DNA of 64,000 nucleotides from Marivivens aquimaris (GTDB lineage: Bacteria; Pseudomonadota; Alphaproteobacteria; Rhodobacterales; Rhodobacteraceae), in contig NZ_JADBGB010000001.1 of assembly GCF_015220045.1 (NCBI RefSeq), forward strand, positions 1,393,001-1,457,000, given 5' to 3'. Below are positions 34,989 through 45,993 of this stretch, piece by piece. A program made the translations under genes and the position numbers. Under the pieces are notes generated by a model. It made no database searches, was not told the origin of the DNA, and saw only the letters and a list, made by a program, of their open reading frames with translations. Within the stretch, counting starts at the first letter, position 1. Each line of letters opens with the position of its first letter.

Positions 34989-36488
34989 ATGACCGAACTT
35001 ACCCACTGGATTAACGGCCAGCACGTCAAAGGCACTTCGGGCCGCTTTCAGGACGTCTACAACCCCGCCACCGGCGAAGTCATCGGCCAAGTGCCGCTCG
35101 CGTCGCTGGACGAACTGAACCAGGCTATCGCTGACGCCGAGAAGGCGCAGGAAGGCTGGGCCAAGACCAACCCGCAGCGCCGCGCCCGCGTCATGATGAA
35201 GTTCGGTGACCTCATCAACGAGCACATGGACGAACTGGCCGAGCTGGTGTCCAAAGAACACGGCAAGACCCTCCCCGATGGTCGCGGCGACGTTCAGCGC
35301 GGCCTCGAAGTCGTCGAAGTCTGCATGGGCGCCCCGGCGCTGATGAAGGGCGAGTTCATGGGCGACGCCGGTCCGGGCATCGACCTCTACTCCATGCGTC
35401 AGCCGCTCGGCGTTGTTGCCGGTATCACCCCGTTCAACTTCCCTGCGATGATCCCGCTGTGGAAAATGGCACCGGCACTCGTTTCGGGTAACGCCATGAT
35501 CCTCAAGCCGTCCGAGCGTTGCCCGTCGACCTCGCTGCGCCTTGCCGAACTGCTGAAAGAAGCCGGTCTTCCGGACGGCGTTCTTCAGGTTGTGAACGGT
35601 GACAAGGAAGTCGTTGACGGCATCCTCGACAACGAAACCATCCAAGGCGTCGGCTTTGTCGGCTCGACCCCGATCGCCCAGTACATCTACGGCCGCGCCG
35701 CGACCAACGGTAAGCGCGCACAATGCTTCGGCGGTGCGAAGAACCACATGATCATCATGCCGGACGCTGACCTCGACAAAGCCGCCGACGCGCTGGTCGG
35801 TGCTGGCTTCGGCGCTGCTGGCGAACGCTGCATGGCGATCTCGGTGGCTGTTCCGGTCGGCAAGGAAACCGCTGATCGTCTGATCGAAAAGCTCGTCCCC
35901 CGCGTCGAAGCTCTGAAGGTCGGCCCGTACACCGGCGGCGACGATGTGGACTACGGTCCGGTCATCACCCCGCAGGCCAAGCAGCGCATCAACGGCCTCG
36001 TCACCTCGGGCGTCGAGCAAGGCGCTGACCTCGTGATCGACGGCCGCGAATTCTCGCTGCAAGGTTACGAGAACGGCTTCTTCGTCGGTCCGTCGCTCTT
36101 CGACAACGTCACCGAAGACATGGACATCTACAAAGAAGAGATCTTCGGCCCCGTCCTCTCGACCGTCCGCAAGGACACCTACGAGGAAGCGCTCGATCTC
36201 ATCATGAAGAACCAGTACGGCAACGGCACCGCGATCTACACCGCCGACGGCGACACCGCTCGCGACTTCGCGGCCAAGGTCAACGTCGGCATGGTCGGCA
36301 TCAACTTCCCGATCCCCGTTCCGCTGTCCTACTTCACTTTCGGCGGCTGGAAGAAGTCGGCCTTCGGTGACCTCAACCAGTACGGCCCCGACGCGCTGCG
36401 CTTCTACACGAAGACCAAGACCGTCACCGCACGTTGGTTCTCGGGCATCAAGGAAGGCGCTGCGCTCAACTTCAAAGCGCTCGACTAA
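34989..36488 (+). CDS. mmsA: CoA-acylating methylmalonate-semialdehyde dehydrogenase
   Basis: MmsA oxidises methylmalonate semialdehyde to propionyl-CoA (and malonate semialdehyde to acetyl-CoA) with NAD+. The 499-residue protein has ITPFNFPAMIPLWK, GFVGSTPIAQYIY, and the catalytic cysteine C281 in GAAGERCMAIS. CoA-dependent family features include the WKMAPALVSGNAMILKPSE segment. The ATG at 34989 has GGAGG six bases upstream. It heads the valine-degradation cluster but is separated from the next gene by a strong terminator. Confidence 0.95.
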   Translation: MTELTHWINGQHVKGTSGRFQDVYNPATGEVIGQVPLASLDELNQAIADAEKAQEGWAKTNPQRRARVMMKFGDLINEHMDELAELVSKEHGKTLPDGRGDVQRGLEVVEVCMGAPALMKGEFMGDAGPGIDLYSMRQPLGVVAGITPFNFPAMIPLWKMAPALVSGNAMILKPSERCPSTSLRLAELLKEAGLPDGVLQVVNGDKEVVDGILDNETIQGVGFVGSTPIAQYIYGRAATNGKRAQCFGGAKNHMIIMPDADLDKAADALVGAGFGAAGERCMAISVAVPVGKETADRLIEKLVPRVEALKVGPYTGGDDVDYGPVITPQAKQRINGLVTSGVEQGADLVIDGREFSLQGYENGFFVGPSLFDNVTEDMDIYKEEIFGPVLSTVRKDTYEEALDLIMKNQYGNGTAIYTADGDTARDFAAKVNVGMVGINFPIPVPLSYFTFGGWKKSAFGDLNQYGPDALRFYTKTKTVTARWFSGIKEGAALNFKALD

Positions 36489-36507
36489 GACCTTCGGAAT
36501 ACACGCG

Positions 36508-36536
36508 AAAGGCCGTCCCTCGGGGCGGCCTTTTTC
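36508..36536 (+). terminator. Intrinsic terminator after mmsA
   Basis: GGCCGTCCC and GGGGCGGCC pair with a short loop and are followed by TTTTT. It separates mmsA from the acyl-CoA dehydrogenase unit, so the latter needs its own promoter in 36537-36648; only weak -35-like TTGCAC near 36586 was seen. Confidence 0.85.
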
Positions 36537-36648
36537 GTTGGGTAAGAAGGATGAAATGTTAGCGAAATCATTTATTTAACCCCTTGCACTTCATCCCCGC
36601 AGCCACTCTACTAACCCTAGTGTTCATATGCGTTTGGGAGGAGGCAGC

Positions 36649-37788
36649 ATGGACTTCGCATTGTCGGAGGAGCAGTCCGCGATTTTCGATATGGCCCACG
36701 CCTTCGGGCAGGAACATATCGCGCCGTTCGCGCAGGAATGGGAAGCCGCTGGCACCATCCCGCGTGAGCTCTGGACCACCATTGCCGAGCTGGGTTTCGG
36801 CGGCATCTACGTATCCGAAGAGTCCGGCGGCACGGGGCTTTCGCGCCTCGACGCGACGCTGGTTTTCGAAGCCCTGTCAATGGCTTGCCCGTCTGTCGCG
36901 GCCTTCCTGTCGATCCACAACATGTGCGCCCGCATGATCGACGCCTACGGGTCTGACGACCTCAAAGAGCGTTATCTCGACAAAGCCATCAGCATGGAGA
37001 CCGTATTCTCCTACTGCCTCACCGAACCCGGTAGCGGATCGGACGCAGCAGCGCTGAAAACCCGCGCGGAGAACTTGAACGACGAGTGGCAACTGACTGG
37101 CAACAAAGCGTTTATCTCGGGCGGTGGCTATTCCGACGCCTACATCGTCATGGCCCGCACGGGCGATTTCGGCGCCAAGGGAATCTCGGCTATCGTGCTG
37201 GATGACGGCACCGAGGGGCTTTCCTTCGGCGGGCTTGAGGCCAAGATGGGCTGGAAGGCCCAACCCACCCGCCAAGTGCAGATGGACGCCGCCAAAGCCC
37301 CGCTCGGCAACCTCCTCGGCGAGGAAGGCAAAGGCTTCAAATACGCGATGGCGGGGCTGGATGGCGGGCGCCTGAACATCTCCGCCTGCTCGCTCGGCGG
37401 CGCTCAGGCCGCGCTGGATGCGACGGTGCAATACATGAGCGAACGCAAGGCGTTCGGCCAATCGCTCGACCAGTTCCAAGCGCTGCAATTCAAGCTCGCG
37501 GATATGGAGATCGAAATGCAGGCCGCCCGCACCTTCCTGCGTCAGGCCGCGTGGAAACTCGACCAAGGCGCACATGACGCGACCAAGTTCTGCGCCATGG
37601 CCAAAGCCTTCGTGACCGAGGTCTCCAGCCGCGTGGCGGACGAATGCCTGCAACTTCACGGCGGCTACGGCTACCTCGCCGACTACGGCATCGAAAAGAT
37701 CGTCCGCGATCTGCGCGTGCACCGCATCCTCGAAGGAACCAACGAAATCATGCGCCTCATCACGGCGCGGAGCATGGTGGCGAAATGA
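36649..37788 (+). CDS. Acyl-CoA dehydrogenase (probable isobutyryl-CoA dehydrogenase)
   Basis: The 379-residue FAD enzyme shows YCLTEPGSGSDAAALKT and KAFISGGGYSD, the ACAD signatures, with the catalytic glutamate region (LHGGYGYLADYGIEKIVRDLR) and EGTNEIMRLI near the end. Its place before 3-hydroxyisobutyryl-CoA hydrolase and mmsB points to isobutyryl-CoA to methacrylyl-CoA in valine breakdown. ATG at 36649 follows GGGAGGAGG. The next gene overlaps by ATGA. Confidence 0.9.
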   Translation: MDFALSEEQSAIFDMAHAFGQEHIAPFAQEWEAAGTIPRELWTTIAELGFGGIYVSEESGGTGLSRLDATLVFEALSMACPSVAAFLSIHNMCARMIDAYGSDDLKERYLDKAISMETVFSYCLTEPGSGSDAAALKTRAENLNDEWQLTGNKAFISGGGYSDAYIVMARTGDFGAKGISAIVLDDGTEGLSFGGLEAKMGWKAQPTRQVQMDAAKAPLGNLLGEEGKGFKYAMAGLDGGRLNISACSLGGAQAALDATVQYMSERKAFGQSLDQFQALQFKLADMEIEMQAARTFLRQAAWKLDQGAHDATKFCAMAKAFVTEVSSRVADECLQLHGGYGYLADYGIEKIVRDLRVHRILEGTNEIMRLITARSMVAK

Positions 37789-38819
37789 GCGACGACGTCA
37801 AAACCCGCATTACCGGCCACGTCGGCCGCATCACCCTGACCCGCCCTAAAGCGCTGAACGCGCTGTCCCATCCGATGTGCCTGGAGATCGAAGCCGCGCT
37901 CGACGCGTGGCGCGACGATGACGCGGTAAAGATGGTGGTCATCGACGCCGAGGGCGAGCGTGCGTTCTGCGCGGGCGGTGATATCGCCTCGATCTACCAC
38001 GATGGCATCAAGGGCATTTACGACCCCGCGCAAAAGTTCTGGCGCGACGAATACCGCATGAACGCCAAGCTGTTCGAGTTCCCCAAACCCGTCGCCGCCT
38101 TCATGCACGGCTTCGTCATGGGCGGCGGTGTCGGGGTCGGCTGCCACGGCTCGCACCGCGTTGTCGGCGATACCACGCAGATGTCCATGCCCGAATGCGG
38201 CATCGGCCTCATCCCCGACGTGGGTGGCACGCTACTGCTCGCGCAGGCTCCCGGACGGTTGGGCGAATTCCTCGGCCTCACGGGCGAGCGGATGGGTGCG
38301 GCGGACGCGATCTACGCGGGTTTTGCCGACTACTACATCCCCGAGGCCGACTGGCCCGCCGTCATTGCGGAACTGGAAAACACCGGCGATTGGGAGGCGA
38401 TCGATCGCGCTGCCAAGCCCACTGGCGAGGCGCGCCTCAAGGGCTGGCAGGCCGATATCGACAGCGTTTTCGGCGGTGAGCGCATCGGCGACGTGTTCCG
38501 CGCGATCCCTAGCGATCCGCCCGAAGCCATCGCCCACGCGCAGAAGGCGCTCAACAGAAACTCTCCGCTTTCAATGGCTTGCACGCTGGAGCTCATTCAC
38601 CGCGTGCGGATGCGCCCGACGATCCATAACGCGCTGGAGCAGGAATACCGCTTCACTTCGCGCGCGGCAGAGCACGGCGATTTCGTCGAAGGCGTCCGCG
38701 CTGCGATCATCGACAAAGACCGCAATCCGACGTGGAAACACGCCAGCTGGGAAGAGCTCCCCAGCGGCGAGGTCACACAGATGCTGCTGCCCGTGACGGG
38801 CGAAAACGTGCAATTCTAA
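37785..38819 (+). CDS. 3-Hydroxyisobutyryl-CoA hydrolase (enoyl-CoA hydratase family)
   Basis: The 344-residue crotonase-fold enzyme has GERAFCAGGDI and HGFVMGGGVGVGCHGSHRVV oxyanion-hole motifs and SMPECGIGLIPDVGGT, which with the length and long C-terminal extension fit HIBYL-CoA hydrolase rather than a plain hydratase. It would release free 3-hydroxyisobutyrate for MmsB. No separate methacrylyl-CoA hydratase gene is in the cluster. It overlaps the dehydrogenase gene by 4 bp. Confidence 0.88.
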   Translation: MSDDVKTRITGHVGRITLTRPKALNALSHPMCLEIEAALDAWRDDDAVKMVVIDAEGERAFCAGGDIASIYHDGIKGIYDPAQKFWRDEYRMNAKLFEFPKPVAAFMHGFVMGGGVGVGCHGSHRVVGDTTQMSMPECGIGLIPDVGGTLLLAQAPGRLGEFLGLTGERMGAADAIYAGFADYYIPEADWPAVIAELENTGDWEAIDRAAKPTGEARLKGWQADIDSVFGGERIGDVFRAIPSDPPEAIAHAQKALNRNSPLSMACTLELIHRVRMRPTIHNALEQEYRFTSRAAEHGDFVEGVRAAIIDKDRNPTWKHASWEELPSGEVTQMLLPVTGENVQF

Positions 38820-38832
38820 AAGGGGAACCACA

Positions 38833-39702
38833 ATGAAGATCGCATTTATCGGACTTGGCAATATGGGCGCCCCGATGGCGCGCAACCTGATGGACGCCGG
38901 CCACGAGGTCATCGGCTGCGACCCCGTCGCCACCCCCGACGGCATCACCATGGCCGCCACGAACGCCGAAGCCGTGGGCGGCGCGGATGCCGTGATCACC
39001 ATGCTGCCGAACGGCAAGATCCTGTCGGCCGTGGCCGCTGAAATCCACCCCGCCATGCGCAAGGGCGCGGTGCATATCGACTGCTCCACCGTCGACGTGA
39101 CCAGCGCGCGCGACGTGGCCTCCGCTGCCGAGGCGGCAGGTCTGGGCGCACTGGATGCGCCCGTGTCGGGCGGCATCGGCGGCGCCGCTGGCGGCACGCT
39201 CACTTTCATGGTCGGCGGCTCGGATGCGGCGTTCGAAACCGCCAAGCCGCTCTTCGACATCATGGGCCAGAAGGCGGTCCACTGCGGCCCTGCGGGCAAC
39301 GGTCAGGCGGCGAAGATCTGTAACAACATGATCCTCGGCGTCACCATGATCGCAACCTGCGAAGCCTTCGCGCTCGCCGACAAGCTCGGCCTTGACCGTC
39401 AGGCGATGTTCGACGTGGTCAGCACCTCGTCGGGCTATTCGTGGACGATGAACGCCTACTGCCCCGCCCCCGGCGTTGGTCCGCAATCGCCCGCAGACAA
39501 CGGCTACAAACCCGGCTTTGCGTCGGAGCTGATGCTCAAAGACCTCGGCCTGTCGCAGATGGCCGCCGAGGCCGTGGATGCGGACACCCCGATGGGCCAG
39601 CTTGCGAACCAGCTCTACAAGTCCTTCGTCGAGGACGAGGACGGCAAAGGCACCGACTTCAGCGCCATGCTGCCCCGCTTTGAAAAACGCGGGCGCGTTT
39701 GA
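38833..39702 (+). CDS. mmsB: 3-Hydroxyisobutyrate dehydrogenase
   Basis: The 289-residue NAD+-dependent enzyme begins with the Rossmann motif IAFIGLGNMGAPMARNL, has the DAPVSGGIGGA substrate motif and the catalytic lysine region GNGQAAKICNNM (lysine near 160). It turns 3-hydroxyisobutyrate into methylmalonate semialdehyde, the MmsA substrate. ATG at 38833 follows AAAGGGG and lies 13 bp after the hydrolase stop. Confidence 0.95.
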   Translation: MKIAFIGLGNMGAPMARNLMDAGHEVIGCDPVATPDGITMAATNAEAVGGADAVITMLPNGKILSAVAAEIHPAMRKGAVHIDCSTVDVTSARDVASAAEAAGLGALDAPVSGGIGGAAGGTLTFMVGGSDAAFETAKPLFDIMGQKAVHCGPAGNGQAAKICNNMILGVTMIATCEAFALADKLGLDRQAMFDVVSTSSGYSWTMNAYCPAPGVGPQSPADNGYKPGFASELMLKDLGLSQMAAEAVDADTPMGQLANQLYKSFVEDEDGKGTDFSAMLPRFEKRGRV

Positions 39703-39747
39703 TCTGGATCACTACACTGACATGCATGGCGAGCTATCATATTCATA
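39699..39747 (+). promoter_or_regulatory. FNR/FnrL-type class II promoter
   Basis: TTGATCTGGATCAC (39699-39712) matches TTGAT-N4-ATCAA at 9 of 10 defined positions. A -10 TATCAT lies at 39735-39740, predicting a start near 39747, which puts the site centre at -41.5, the standard class II activator spacing. It overlaps the mmsB stop codon and precedes the small membrane-protein gene at 39768. Confidence 0.65.
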
Positions 39748-39767
39748 AACTTGGATAGGAGTTCGCC

Positions 39768-39971
39768 ATGTTTTCCACAAACGAAGGTAAGACCGACCGC
39801 ATGATCCGCGTGGTCGTAGGTCTCATACTCATCGGCCTGTTCTTTGCGGGCACCGTCGGCGCGTTCGGCTGGGTGTTGCTGATCGTCGGCATCGTGCTGC
39901 TCGTCACGGGCGCAACGGGTACCTGCCCCGCCTATAGCCTGCTGGGGATCAACACCTGCAAGGTGAAGTGA
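39768..39971 (+). CDS. DUF2892 inner-membrane protein
   Basis: The 67-residue protein has a short charged N-terminus (NEGKTDRMIRVVVG) and two membrane helices (about 14-30 and 32-47), ending in a TCPAYSLLGINTC motif. This is the DUF2892 family, related to the membrane part of YgaP. The function is unknown; the paired cysteines TCPAY and NTC are characteristic. ATG at 39768 follows TAGGAG. The FNR-type site upstream suggests low-oxygen expression. Confidence 0.85.
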   Translation: MFSTNEGKTDRMIRVVVGLILIGLFFAGTVGAFGWVLLIVGIVLLVTGATGTCPAYSLLGINTCKVK

Positions 39972-40059
39972 TCACGCGCGGCCTGACGCCGATGTGAAAA
40001 ATTAGTGGGACCGATTTCCCACGTTGCGCGTTGTCTCCCCAACCAAAGGAGGCACACAA

Positions 40060-40482
40060 ATGCTGAAATCTGTTCTGACAATCGCTACTGTAGCGACTCT
40101 CGCAGCCGGTGGTGCGTTTGCCGGCAATGGTAACGGCAACGGCAATGGCAACGGTAACGGCCACGGAAACAATGGTAACCACGGCGCAAACGCCAGTGGC
40201 ATTCACTGCCCGCCCGGCCTTGCGAACCGCGACCCCGCTTGCGTCCCCCCGGGTCAAGCCAAGAAGGGCGTGACCACCGAGGAGTGGACCGGCTACGAAG
40301 TTGGCGACCACATCGACCGTGATGACTTCACGTGGATCGACGTTGAAAACTACGATCTGCCCGAACTGGAACCGGGCGAGCGTTATGCCATCGTCGGTGA
40401 TCAAGTGATCATTATTGACCCGACCACTTACACTGTCGTCGCGCTGCTTGATGTTCTCGCGAACCTTGAAGCCGCCAATTAA
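40060..40482 (+). CDS. Secreted Gly-Asn-repeat protein with RcnB-like C-terminus
   Basis: The 140-residue protein starts with a signal peptide (LKSVLTIATVATLAAGGAFA, cleavage after AFA). A run of Gly-Asn pairs follows (about residues 22-45), encoded by near-identical 6-bp units. The C-terminal part (GYEVGDHIDRDDFTWIDV, RYAIVGDQVIIIDPTTYTVV) resembles RcnB-type periplasmic proteins. It is likely periplasmic; no function can be assigned. ATG at 40060 has a strong AAAGGAGG site. It stands alone with its own terminator. Confidence 0.8.
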   Translation: MLKSVLTIATVATLAAGGAFAGNGNGNGNGNGNGHGNNGNHGANASGIHCPPGLANRDPACVPPGQAKKGVTTEEWTGYEVGDHIDRDDFTWIDVENYDLPELEPGERYAIVGDQVIIIDPTTYTVVALLDVLANLEAAN

Positions 40483-40504
40483 CCAGTGACCCTGTTATGA
40501 AGAA

Positions 40505-40528
40505 GGCGCCCCTCGGGGCGCCTTTTTT
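40505..40528. terminator. Intrinsic terminator
   Basis: GGCGCCCC and GGGGCGCC form a perfect 8-bp stem with a 2-base apex and a T6 tract. It ends the secreted-protein gene and overlaps the stop codon of the convergent DUF4260 gene. Confidence 0.9.
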
Positions 40529-40904
40529 CATTTGTGACCGATGGGGCCGAGGTGGGTTTGGTTGAACCCGCTCGGCTCTTTCAGTCCGTATCCGAACATC
40601 CGGTCGAACCCCGCATGGCCGAGGATCAACAGCCCCCAGACCAGCAGGCTTGGCGCGACCCACACACCGCTGATCGCGATGACCACCAAGATAACGCCGA
40701 AGGCATAGAGGTGGACGATGTTATAAAGCGCCGCGCCGACCTTCGGCCCCGCCAGATAGCCGATGAACGACAGGTCCGGCGAGAAGAACACCAGCAGCAT
40801 CACCCACCACGGCGGCAGGCTTCCCAGCGTCCAGACGGAAAATAGCGCGAGCATCGAGGCGGCGAAAACCATGCCGCCTTCGATGCGTTGCCAGAGGATC
40901 GTGT

Positions 40905-40908
<4 letters not shown>
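40528..40908 (-). CDS. DUF4260 membrane protein
   Basis: The 126-residue protein has four predicted membrane helices and the family segments [34 protein letters not shown] and [24 protein letters not shown]. The function is unknown. It starts with GTG at 40908, overlapping the uvrA stop by 4 bp (GTGA), so it is probably co-expressed with uvrA and may be damage-inducible by position. Confidence 0.85.
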
Positions 40909-43763
<2,855 letters not shown>

Positions 43764-43833
43764 TCTGCCCCCTTACGGAATTCTGCGCTGCAATAGATAG
43801 GCGCTGTTGGACGACTCTCCAACTCCCAATTGC

Positions 43834-43848
43834 GAACATTCATAGAAC
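43834..43848. promoter_or_regulatory. LexA (SOS) box of uvrA
   Basis: GAACATTCATAGAAC is a perfect GAAC-N7-GAAC, the alphaproteobacterial SOS box. On the minus strand it covers a -10 (TATGAA, 43839-43844) that lies 17 bp from a -35 TTTACC (43862-43867). This explains damage induction of uvrA and possibly of the DUF4260 gene behind it. Confidence 0.88.
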
Positions 43849-43881
43849 ATTTGCCATTTGCGGTAAAATCCATATTACATA

Positions 43882-43909
43882 TTTACATTATGTTTTTTGC
43901 ATGTATATA
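43882..43909 (+). promoter_or_regulatory. Candidate promoter of the rhodanese gene
   Basis: TTTACA (43882-43887) and TATATA (43904-43909) are 16 bp apart within an unusually AT-rich stretch, upstream of the rhodanese start. The gene's ribosome site is poor. Confidence 0.55.
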
Positions 43910-43945
43910 TCAGAGCAACCCAAGCTCGCCAGACAGGTGTCTTAA

Positions 43946-44317
43946 ATGTTCCAAATGCTCCGTTCCGCAGTCACCCCCGCCGCCCCGGCAAACCGCATCA
44001 CCGTTCAGGACGCGATCGCAAAATCGAAGACCGACGAGGTCGTTGTCATCGACGTGCGCGACATCAGCGAAATCAAAGCCTCCGGCATGGCCGAGGGCGC
44101 CGTACACGTCCCGCTCGCGACACTGCAGATGAAGGCCAACCCGTCGAGCCCCGAGTGTCTTGACGTGTTCAAATCGGGCAAGCCGGTCGCTGTCTACTGC
44201 GCCGCCGGTGGCCGCGCCGGTATGGCCGTGCAGGCACTTCAGGGCTTCGGCTATGACGCCCACAACATCGGTGGCTTTGTCCACTGGGCCGAGGCCGGCG
44301 GTCCGGTCCGCCACTAA
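43946..44317 (+). CDS. Rhodanese-like sulfurtransferase
   Basis: A single-domain rhodanese of 123 residues. VVVIDVRDISEIKASGMAEGAVHVPLA is the N-terminal signature and C85 in VYCAAGGRAGMAV is the active-site cysteine that would carry a persulfide. It has no signal peptide. ATG at 43946 is the first in frame; no clear Shine-Dalgarno precedes it and an internal ATG at 43955 is possible. It diverges from uvrA. Confidence 0.9.
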   Translation: MFQMLRSAVTPAAPANRITVQDAIAKSKTDEVVVIDVRDISEIKASGMAEGAVHVPLATLQMKANPSSPECLDVFKSGKPVAVYCAAGGRAGMAVQALQGFGYDAHNIGGFVHWAEAGGPVRH

Positions 44318-44360
44318 GAGATACCCGCGCCACTCACGCGACCTGTTTTTAACAAGTGAA

Positions 44361-44390
44361 AAGCCCCGCCGATGGCGGGGCTTTGTTTGT
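44361..44390 (+). terminator. Intrinsic terminator after the rhodanese gene
   Basis: AAGCCCCGCC and GGCGGGGCTT form a 10-bp stem with a GAT loop and a T-rich tail. Confidence 0.9.
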
Positions 44391-44400
44391 TTGAGGCTAT

Positions 44401-44456
44401 GGGGCGCTGCCCCCGTCCCTGCGGGACGTCCCCGAGGTATTTTTATCAGAATGAAG
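44401..44456. repeat. GC-rich intergenic repeat element, copy 2
   Basis: GGGGCGCTGCCCC (44401-44413), the palindrome GTCCCTGCGGGAC (44415-44427) and CCCCGAGGTATTTTT follow in order. Reverse-complemented, the parts match copy 1 at 31671-31720. It lies between the rhodanese terminator and the lpdA stop. Confidence 0.6.
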
Positions 44457-44467
44457 CGGCGGGCCCC

Positions 44468-45865
44468 TTAGAAGTGGAGCGCGCGACCATAGGCGTCGAG
44501 CACCGACTCGTGCATCATTTCCGACAGCGTCGGGTGCGGGAAGACGGTGTTCATCAGGTCTTCTTCGGTGGTTTCCAACGTGCGGCCCACGACGTAGCCC
44601 TGGATCAGTTCGGTGACTTCCGCGCCCACCATGTGTGCACCCAGGAGTTCGCCGGTTTTCGCGTCGAACACGGTTTTCACCAGACCTTCGGGCTCGCCCA
44701 GAGCGATCGCTTTGCCGTTGCCGATGAACGGGAAGCGGCCGACCTTGATGTCGTAGCCAGCGGCTTTGGCTTTTTCTTCGGTGAGGCCGACGGACGCAAC
44801 CTGCGGGTGGCAGTAGGTGCAGCCCGCGATGGTGTTCGGCTTGATCGGGTGGGCGTGCTGGCCTGCGATCAGTTCGGCGACCATGACGCCTTCGTGCGAG
44901 GCTTTGTGCGCCAGCCACGGTGCGCCCGCGATATCGCCGATGGCATAGAGGCCATCAACGCCGGTGCGGCAGTATTCATCGGTGACAACGTGGGTGCGGT
45001 CGATCTTCACGCCAGCGTCTTCGAGGCCGAGGCCCTCGACGTTGCCGACGATACCGACAGCAGAGATCACGGTGTCGAACTCGTGCTTCTCGATTTTGCC
45101 GTTCACTTCGATATGGGCGACGACGCCCTTACCGGGGGTGCGGTCCAGCTGCTTGACGCCGGCCTTTTCCATGATGGTCAGGCCCTGCTTCACGAACTGC
45201 TTTTTCGCGAAGGCGGCGATTTCGGCGTCTTCCACCGGCAGAATGCGGTCCATGACTTCGACCACGGTCGTGTCGGCGCCGAGGGTGCTGTAGAAGCTGG
45301 CGAATTCGATGCCGATGGCGCCCGAACCGATGACGAGCAGTTTCTTGGGCATACGCACCGGCTGGAGCGCGTGCTTGTAGGTCCAGACCAGATCACCGTC
45401 AGCCTCGAGACCCGGCAGTTCGCGGGCACGGGCGCCGGTGGCGACGACGATGTTCTTGGCGGTGAGTTCTTCGGTGCCGTCCTTGGTGGTGACGGTGACT
45501 TTGCCTTTGCCCGAAAGCTTGGCCTCGCCCATGATCGAGGTGATCTTGTTCTTCTTGAACAGGTGGCCGATGCCGCCCGACAGCTGCTTGGCCACGCCGC
45601 GCGAGCGTTTGACCACAGCGTCGAGGTCGTAGCCGATGTTCTCTGCCTTGAGGCCGAATTCCTTGGCGCGGTGCATCAGGTGGAACACTTCCGACGAACG
45701 CAGCAGCGCCTTGGTCGGGATGCAGCCCCAGTTCAGACAAATACCGCCGAGGTGTTCACGCTCCACACAGGCGACCTTGAGGCCGAGCTGTGCGCCGCGG
45801 ATCGCGGCAACATAACCGCCCGGTCCGGCACCGATGACGATCATGTCGAAATTCTTGGCAGCCAT
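44468..45865 (-). CDS. lpdA: Dihydrolipoyl dehydrogenase
   Basis: The E3 component of pyruvate/2-oxoglutarate dehydrogenase complexes reoxidises lipoyl groups with FAD and NAD+. The 465-residue protein has the FAD motif IVIGAGPGGYVAA, the redox disulphide C43/C48 in GGICLNWGCIPTKALL, the NAD-binding LLVIGSGAIGIEFASFY, and the C-terminal HPTLSE with the catalytic histidine. ATG at 45865 follows GGAGGAG. It stands apart from any E1/E2 genes. An 18-bp dyad lies 23 bp upstream. Confidence 0.96.
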   Translation of the reverse strand: MAAKNFDMIVIGAGPGGYVAAIRGAQLGLKVACVEREHLGGICLNWGCIPTKALLRSSEVFHLMHRAKEFGLKAENIGYDLDAVVKRSRGVAKQLSGGIGHLFKKNKITSIMGEAKLSGKGKVTVTTKDGTEELTAKNIVVATGARARELPGLEADGDLVWTYKHALQPVRMPKKLLVIGSGAIGIEFASFYSTLGADTTVVEVMDRILPVEDAEIAAFAKKQFVKQGLTIMEKAGVKQLDRTPGKGVVAHIEVNGKIEKHEFDTVISAVGIVGNVEGLGLEDAGVKIDRTHVVTDEYCRTGVDGLYAIGDIAGAPWLAHKASHEGVMVAELIAGQHAHPIKPNTIAGCTYCHPQVASVGLTEEKAKAAGYDIKVGRFPFIGNGKAIALGEPEGLVKTVFDAKTGELLGAHMVGAEVTELIQGYVVGRTLETTEEDLMNTVFPHPTLSEMMHESVLDAYGRALHF

Positions 45866-45888
45866 TGGAATCTCCTCCGAAATCAAAT

Positions 45889-45906
45889 TAGTTTGACGTT
45901 AAACTA
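45889..45906. promoter_or_regulatory. Imperfect 18-bp palindrome upstream of lpdA
   Basis: TAGTTTGACGTTAAACTA is symmetric except for one base pair. Its form resembles operators of MarR-family regulators. It would sit in the lpdA leader or promoter. No such regulator is encoded nearby. Confidence 0.5.
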
Positions 45907-45993
45907 TTTCCGGAGAGCAATCCACCCGCGCAAATTCATGGCTGCCTCCCACTCGGTGCAGGGCAGTTTTTCTTGGCGGTCGCACCCTCCGGT

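Noticed and set aside
40120..40190. Possible CRISPR-like or microsatellite repeat
   Set aside because: The repeats are 6-bp coding units inside a secreted-protein gene, with no spacers.
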